A stretch of DNA of 9,912 nucleotides from Parcubacteria group bacterium GW2011_GWA1_47_8 (GTDB lineage Bacteria > Patescibacteriota > Minisyncoccia > Phycocordibacterales > UBA1550). The position numbers were made by a program, and so were the translations under genes. The first letter of the stretch is position 1, and every line of letters begins with the position of its first letter. The notes beneath the pieces are model-generated. The model was not told where the DNA came from, did not search any database, and saw only the letters and a list, made by a program, of their open reading frames with translations. The stretch is from contig LCOP01000031.1 in the NCBI GenBank assembly GCA_000996605.1, forward strand, positions 1 through 9,912, read 5' to 3'. Below, in pieces: positions 7,031 through 9,912 of the stretch.

Positions 7031-7213
7031 ATGGGTGAAAAGCCCCATATTTTTATGTCACAAGACCAACTTATAAAACTCGCCTGCAAAGGGTGCAAGC
7101 GTATCAATTACTGGACGCGCAAAAACAAGAAGCTCGTCGAGCGCAAGATCGAGCTTGAGAAATATTGCAAATGGTGCAAGAAGCACACGGTGCACAAGGA
7201 GGCAAAAAAATAG
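7031..7213 (+). CDS. rpmG: Large-subunit ribosomal protein bL33
   Basis: A small basic ribosomal protein of the 50S subunit. Two zinc-ribbon pairs, CKGC and CKWC, flank the typical RINYWTRKNKK...RKIELEKYCKWCKKHTVHKE segment, so this is the zinc-binding (C+) form. From the ATG at 7031 it has 60 residues. From the second ATG at 7055 (MSQDQLIKLACKGC) it has 52, closer to the usual family length. The first ATG is preferred because it sits directly behind the promoter and neither start has a Shine-Dalgarno; the second remains plausible. No intrinsic terminator with a U-tract follows; instead a run of hairpins begins about 25 nt downstream. Confidence 0.93.
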   Translation: MGEKPHIFMSQDQLIKLACKGCKRINYWTRKNKKLVERKIELEKYCKWCKKHTVHKEAKK

Positions 7214-7238
7214 TAAGATAGCTAATAATGAATAATAT

Positions 7239-7545
7239 CGGTCCCTGCTGACATAGACCGCAGGGTAATGTTTGAACTCGCTTCACTCGTACAGAAGCGT
7301 GGGTTGCGACCACGCGGTATTGACCTATATTCAAACGAGTGAGCGAAAAATAAAAGTAATCTTTTACTTTTCCGAACGAGTGCAGAATATATGGTACTCC
7401 ATATATTAGCTCCCCCGCCTGCCATCGCCCGACTGCTCATCTTGAGCGATAGGCAGTGGTGGGCTCCTCGGCACCACAAGAGTACTTCTTGTTTTCTAAA
7501 GAAAACAAAGTCGCACGGGAATAAGAAGGAGTACTTTCTTATTCC
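7239..7545. repeat. Gene-free stretch made of eight consecutive inverted repeats
   Basis: No convincing gene lies between rpmG and alr (7214-7614). It is filled by hairpins almost end to end: CCCTGC/GCAGGG (7243-7265), overlapped by CGGTC/GACCG (7239-7260); a 12-bp stem with one bulge (7278-7290 with 7335-7346) enclosing GCGTGG/CCACGC (7297-7315); AAAAGTAA/TTACTTTT with a 4-nt loop (7352-7371); AATATATGG/CCATATATT with a 4-nt loop (7386-7407); CTGCCATCGC with GCGATAGGCAG, one bulge (7419-7456); GTGGTG/CACCAC (7456-7477); TTGTTTTC/GAAAACAA with a 4-nt loop (7489-7508); and GGAATAAGAA/TTCTTATTCC (7518-7545). GAGTACTT occurs at 7480-7487 and GGAGTACTT at 7528-7536. It could be a structured RNA, a tail of the rpmG mRNA, or DNA-level palindromes; no known RNA family was recognised. 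Confidence 0.75.
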
Positions 7546-7575
7546 TCTCGTCCTACGTCGCTAATAAAAAGCCGA

Positions 7576-7605
7576 CATAACACCGAGCTTTTGCTTTGTG
7601 TTATG
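7576..7605. promoter_or_regulatory. Palindrome overlapping the alr -10 element
   Basis: CATAACAC (7576-7583) and GTGTTATG (7598-7605) are perfect 8-bp arms. An inner AGC/GCT pair around TTTT makes almost the whole 30 bp symmetrical. The right arm covers the first four bases of the -10 hexamer, so a protein bound here, or a cruciform, would affect alr transcription. Confidence 0.6.
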
Positions 7606-7607
7606 CT
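7599..7607 (+). promoter_or_regulatory. alr promoter, extended -10
   Basis: TGTTATGCT: TG plus one base plus TATGCT (7602-7607). The -35 is poor (AACACC at 17 bp). The ATG chosen for alr begins 7 nt after the hexamer, so the transcript should start at the start codon. The upstream in-frame ATG (7603) lies inside the -10 and cannot be the start. Confidence 0.6.
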
Positions 7608-7614
7608 AGAAGGT

Positions 7615-8751
7615 ATGAAAAAGGCAAAGCGACAAGGACTGCGCACGTGGATCGAGATTGATACGAAAGCCATCGCCGCGAACTATCGCGCATTTCGCCA
7701 GTTGCTTCCGCGCGAGATCAAGATGATGGGGGTCGTGAAGTCGAATGCATATGGGCACAATATTACCGAGTTCGCAGAAGTGCTTGAAAAGCTCGGTATT
7801 GATATGCTTGCGGTCGATTCTTTAGTGGAGGCGCTTGCTTTGCGCAAGGCGCGTGTGAAGACACCTATCCTTGTCCTCGGTTATACACTTCCTAAAATGT
7901 TGTCCAAGGCCGCGGGGAAGAATATCCATCTCACTATTTCAAGCGTTGGCGGTCTTCGAATATTTTTGAAAGAACCATTTGAGAAAAAAATCCCCATTCA
8001 TCTCAAGGTTGATACGGGGATGCATCGACAGGGATTTTTACCGGAAGACCAAAATCAAGTGCTCGCGGTACTCTCACGTACAAAAGGATTGCGCGTCGAG
8101 GGACTCTATACGCATTTTGCAATAGCGAAGGACCCGCAAGATCGGAAGTTCACCCGTCTACAATTGACAGAGTTTGAGAAATGGCGCGAGGCACTCGCTG
8201 CGGCGGGATTCGCGCCGATAGCACATGCAGGAGCGACGGGAGGAGCACTCGTTTTCCCCGAGGCGCATTTTGATATGGTGCGGGTTGGTATCGGACTTTA
8301 CGGTATTTGGCCGTCAGGAGAAACACGTCGTGCATACGTGGCAAAGATTTCACTTCAGCCAGTGCTCTCATGGAAGACTCTCGTTTCCGAAATAAAAGAA
8401 ATTCCGAAGGGAAGCAGTGTTGGGTATGACAGGACGCACGAGACAGCGCGCGCCACAAAAATTGCCGTGTGCCCCGCGGGATATTGGCACGGGTATCCGC
8501 GCGTGCTCTCGAACAATGCCGAAGTGGTTGTCTGCGGTATGCGAGCTCCCATTCTCGGTCGCGTCTCTATGGACATGATCGTTATCGACGTGACGGATGT
8601 ACCAAGTATAAAAGTAGGCGACGAAGTGACGCTCATCGGGAGAGAAGGGAAGGAAGAAGTAAGCGCGGACGAAATTGCAGTGCGTGCGGGTACCTCTGCC
8701 TACGAAATCTTGACACGCCTCAATCCGCTCATCAAGCGCGTGTATCGGTAG
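7615..8751 (+). CDS. alr: Alanine racemase (PLP-dependent)
   Basis: Interconverts L- and D-alanine in the cytoplasm, supplying D-Ala for peptidoglycan. The 378 residues match the usual family length. Active-site elements are all present: the PLP Schiff-base lysine K42 in VVKSNAYGHN; DTGMHRQGF with Arg138; YTHFA with His167; the Arg223 that contacts the PLP ring in RVGIGLYG; the second catalytic base Tyr271 in VGYDRTH; and the Met-Asp pair 319-320 in GRVSMDM. It has the TIM-barrel N-domain (to about 240) and the beta C-domain. The Ser in KSNAYGH and the Asp after Tyr271 are mild departures from the common KANAYGH and Y-G. The start at 7615 is set by the promoter position. Presence of alr implies the cell makes or remodels peptidoglycan itself. 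Confidence 0.96.
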   Translation: MKKAKRQGLRTWIEIDTKAIAANYRAFRQLLPREIKMMGVVKSNAYGHNITEFAEVLEKLGIDMLAVDSLVEALALRKARVKTPILVLGYTLPKMLSKAAGKNIHLTISSVGGLRIFLKEPFEKKIPIHLKVDTGMHRQGFLPEDQNQVLAVLSRTKGLRVEGLYTHFAIAKDPQDRKFTRLQLTEFEKWREALAAAGFAPIAHAGATGGALVFPEAHFDMVRVGIGLYGIWPSGETRRAYVAKISLQPVLSWKTLVSEIKEIPKGSSVGYDRTHETARATKIAVCPAGYWHGYPRVLSNNAEVVVCGMRAPILGRVSMDMIVIDVTDVPSIKVGDEVTLIGREGKEEVSADEIAVRAGTSAYEILTRLNPLIKRVYR

Positions 8752-8789
8752 TTATTATAGAATGTGCTTTTCGCAGTCAACATACATTT

Positions 8790-8803
8790 GTGCCTATAGG
8801 CAC
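8790..8803. repeat. Perfect 14-bp palindrome downstream of alr
   Basis: GTGCCTATAGGCAC is self-complementary with no spacer and lies 38 nt after the alr stop. No U-tract follows. Its centre, GCCTATAG, also occurs at the 5' end of tRNA-Trp. Confidence 0.7.
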
Positions 8804-8830
8804 GGATACATTGCAGTGGAACAGTGTGAG

Positions 8831-8854
8831 GGGAATAAAAAAGGGAATAAAAAA
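8831..8854 (+). repeat. Tandem duplication of a 12-bp unit
   Basis: GGGAATAAAAAA occurs twice in direct contact (8831-8842, 8843-8854), followed by more A. It lies just upstream of the tRNA-Trp promoter and may be simple slippage or an A-tract UP-like element. Confidence 0.7.
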
Positions 8855-8877
8855 AAGTTTCTTTTTGGTGATAATTT

Positions 8878-8886
8878 TGGTATACT
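8878..8886 (+). promoter_or_regulatory. tRNA-Trp promoter, extended -10
   Basis: TGGTATACT: TG plus one base plus TATACT (8881-8886). The -35 is weak, with an A-tract upstream. Transcription from about 8893 would give a leader of roughly 90 nt containing the hairpin at 8905-8935. Confidence 0.55.
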
Positions 8887-8904
8887 CCACATAAGTTTCT
8901 CGTT

Positions 8905-8935
8905 CGGGCCTATATCAAAATCCGATATAGACCCG
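8905..8935. repeat. 12-bp hairpin in the tRNA-Trp leader, sharing sequence with the tRNA 5' end
   Basis: CGGGCCTATATC pairs with GATATAGACCCG (one mismatch) around a 7-nt loop. GGGCCTATA in its left arm is identical to the first nine bases of tRNA-Trp (8984-8992). Confidence 0.7.
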
Positions 8936-8983
8936 GCATTCGGACGCGGTGCAAGTGATTACACTTTCACACGCTCCTCATTT

Positions 8984-9057
8984 GGGCCTATAGTTCAGTG
9001 GTAGAATAGCGGTCTCCAAAACCGTTGACCGAGGTTCGAATCCTCGTGGGCCCGCCA
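8984..9057 (+). tRNA. tRNA-Trp (anticodon CCA)
   Basis: A 74-nt tRNA with encoded CCA. Acceptor GGGCCTA pairs with TGGGCCC (one G-T), discriminator G. The anticodon arm GCGGT-CTCCAAA-ACCGT gives CCA (9016-9018), reading UGG. The T arm is CGAGGTTCGAATCCTCG. The CCA anticodon fits UGA remaining a stop codon, as does the TGA at 9367-9369 downstream. Confidence 0.97.
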
Positions 9058-9098
9058 GTTGGGAAATGAAGTCAAGGTCAAAAGCGGGCTTTTCTTTT
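9050..9098 (+). terminator. Possible tRNA-Trp terminator using the tRNA 3' end
   Basis: GCGGGC (9084-9089) is followed by TTTTCTTTT and is complementary to GCCCGC (9050-9055) inside the acceptor 3' strand and CCA end of the tRNA. The stem would have a long loop and would compete with tRNA folding, so this is weaker than the tRNA-Tyr terminator. Confidence 0.4.
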
Positions 9099-9124
9099 CG
9101 GAATTGAAATAAATCATAATTTTT

Positions 9125-9186
9125 GATAGTATGATAATGAAAGTATATTAAATCACTTTCATACTATCTATCAAGATACTGCAAGT
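9125..9186 (+). promoter_or_regulatory. Promoter and operator-like inverted repeat of the Xre gene
   Basis: GATAGTATG (9125-9133) plus AAAGT (9140-9144), interrupted by six bases, mirrors ACTTTCATACTATC (9155-9168). GATACT (9175-9180) ends 6 nt before the ATG at 9187, the spacing used elsewhere in the window. TTGATA at 9123 with TATTAA at 9146 is a second possible promoter inside the repeat. Such symmetry next to an Xre gene suggests autoregulation. Confidence 0.5.
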
Positions 9187-9369
9187 ATGGCAACCGAAAA
9201 TAATATAGGCGAAAATATCAAGAAACGCCGGACAAAATTGGGACTTTCGCAGTAGGATTTTGCCCAAAAGTCAGGCGTAAAATATACGACACTTACTAAG
9301 ATTGAAAGCGGGGTTATTAAAACACCCTCTGTACTTAAGGTGAAAAAAATTGCGAAAACCCTCGGCTGA
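9187..9369 (+). pseudogene. Xre/Cro-CI type HTH regulator with internal amber stop, truncated
   Basis: A small DNA-binding protein of the HTH_3 (Xre) family. Read through, it gives NIGENIKKRRTKLGLSQ, a stop, then DFAQKSGVKYTTLTKIES and GVIKTPSVLKVKKIAKTLG, which is a complete five-helix HTH_3 domain. The TAG at 9253-9255 sits where the family has Glu or Gln (LSQEDFA), so a single GAG or CAG to TAG change explains it. The frame then ends at TGA (9367-9369) immediately after KTLG, where the family usually continues with V-S-x-D-D-L. At that point the sequence passes into methyltransferase code in another frame. It is AT-rich, unlike alr. Gene identity is firm; loss of function is inferred. Confidence 0.85.
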
Positions 9370-9853
9370 GGATGTAAAAGAGAAACTTATTCTTGATCTC
9401 GGAAGTGGCGGGGCTGGTTTTGCCGAGGGAATTAAAAAACACCAAGAGCTTTCGTCTCGCGTTGTTTCTCTTGATCCAAATTATAATCTAAGAACTTTGA
9501 CCGAGGAAAATAGAGATTTGATGCAAGATGCGGTAAAAGAAATCAACGAACAAAAACTTGAAGCTGTTGCAGGATTGTCAGAAAGTTTGCCGTTTAAAGA
9601 CGAAGTATTTGATTTAATTATTTCAAACCATGCTGTTCCTTGGCATATTTCAGGAGATACAGAAAAAGTTGTAAAGAGTATCGAGGAAATTGTAAGGGTT
9701 CTCAAACATGGTGGAGAGGCAAGATTGCATCACGTCGAAGAGAAAATCGCACAAGCTATTGAAAGTGCCATAAGCGGAAATTATTCAATCGAGAGTAGAA
9801 AAGGAATTATTATAACTCGTTTCCCTGCGGTCTCTGCCGCAGGGACATTGTAG
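9350..9853 (+). pseudogene. Class I SAM-dependent methyltransferase fragment
   Basis: Numbered from the TTG at 9350, the frame carries the SAM-binding motif LILDLGSGGAGF (13-24), the acidic end of the second strand VVSLDPN (Asp42), LPFKDEVFDLIISNHAV (80-96, motif IV region) and EIVRVLKHGGEARLHHV (113-129). This is a methyltransferase type 11-like Rossmann core. There is no credible start: the first codons lie inside the Xre gene in a different frame, and the true N-terminus is missing. The last residues (FPAVSAAGTL) are coded by a perfect hairpin (9822-9845) and do not resemble a normal family end, so the 3' end may also be truncated. A hand count gives 22 of 60 G+C at 9541-9600, low for this window. 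The substrate cannot be predicted. Confidence 0.7.
9822..9845. repeat. Perfect 9-bp hairpin at the methyltransferase 3' end
   Basis: TCCCTGCGG, a 6-nt loop, then CCGCAGGGA. It overlaps the last codons and lies 5 nt before the stop. No U-tract follows. The arms resemble the CCCTGC/GCAGGG pair at 7243-7265. Confidence 0.75.
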
Positions 9854-9859
9854 GAAAGT

Positions 9860-9880
9860 CTGAAAACCCTCGGTTTTCAG
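9860..9880. promoter_or_regulatory. Perfect 9-bp inverted repeat abutting the promoter of the last gene
   Basis: CTGAAAACC, a 3-nt loop (CTC), then GGTTTTCAG, ending one base before the -10 hexamer TATACT (9882-9887). It occupies the -35/spacer region, so it is either an operator or the terminator stem of the unit to the left. Confidence 0.55.
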
Positions 9881-9881
9881 G

Positions 9882-9887
9882 TATACT
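9882..9887 (+). promoter_or_regulatory. -10 element of the gene starting at 9894
   Basis: TATACT ends 6 nt before ATG at 9894, matching the spacing at the ABC ATPase and xre. No good -35 is visible. Confidence 0.5.
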
Positions 9888-9893
9888 GAGCCC

Positions 9894-9912
9894 ATGACAC
9901 AAAAAGGTTGGC
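9894..9912 (+). CDS. Start of an unidentified gene, cut by the window end
   Basis: ATG followed by MTQKGW in an open frame to the edge. It is called only because of the correctly placed -10 (TATACT, 6 nt upstream). Six codons are too few to say what the protein is. Confidence 0.4.

Noticed and set aside
7239..7265. H-type pseudoknot (CGGTC/GACCG with CCCTG/CAGGG)
   Set aside because: The loop lengths (about 0, 8, 0) do not suit a classical pseudoknot. Mutually exclusive hairpins are more likely.
7214..7614. Known structured RNA (tmRNA, RNase P RNA, SRP RNA) or CRISPR array
   Set aside because: None of the conserved core motifs of these RNAs could be found on either strand. The hairpins differ in sequence, so there is no regular repeat-spacer pattern.
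8762..9004. Small open frames between alr and tRNA-Trp
   Set aside because: They cross the tRNA promoter, a hairpin and part of tRNA-Trp and have no start signal of the type used elsewhere in the window.

Overview
The window looks like chromosomal DNA from an ultra-small candidate-phyla bacterium (Patescibacteria/CPR, probably Parcubacteria-like). This is inferred from protein character, single tRNA genes with encoded CCA, short gaps, and a near absence of Shine-Dalgarno sequences. No 16S gene or other direct taxonomic marker is present.

Layout. On the minus strand (1-2420) lie a decayed family 5 substrate-binding protein gene, secG, and a chimeric ORF that joins the N-terminus of a transposase-like protein to the C-terminal half of a serpin. 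On the plus strand follow clpB (2495-5191, with a damaged-looking start), tRNA-Tyr (5262-5348) with its own promoter and terminator, and a two-gene ABC-2 exporter (5407-6969). Next come rpmG (ribosomal protein L33), a gene-free stretch of about 400 bases built from consecutive inverted repeats (7214-7614), alr (alanine racemase) and tRNA-Trp (8984-9057). The right end holds an AT-rich decayed patch, an Xre-type regulator with an internal amber stop running out of frame into a methyltransferase fragment, and then the first codons of another gene.

Function. The intact genes are housekeeping: protein export (SecG), disaggregation (ClpB), translation (tRNA-Tyr, tRNA-Trp, L33), cell-wall D-alanine supply (Alr) and a small-molecule or lipid exporter. 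Between them lie foreign or decaying pieces of lower GC (serpin, transposase, Xre and methyltransferase fragments).

Two whole-window themes stand out. First, secG, the ABC ATPase, the permease, alr, xre and the last gene each have a -10-like hexamer ending 6-7 nt before the start codon (9 nt for rpmG) and no Shine-Dalgarno, which predicts leaderless or near-leaderless mRNAs. Second, short perfect palindromes are very dense in the intergenic DNA and also sit close to gene-fusion breakpoints. No CRISPR array, complete insertion sequence or complete prophage module is visible.
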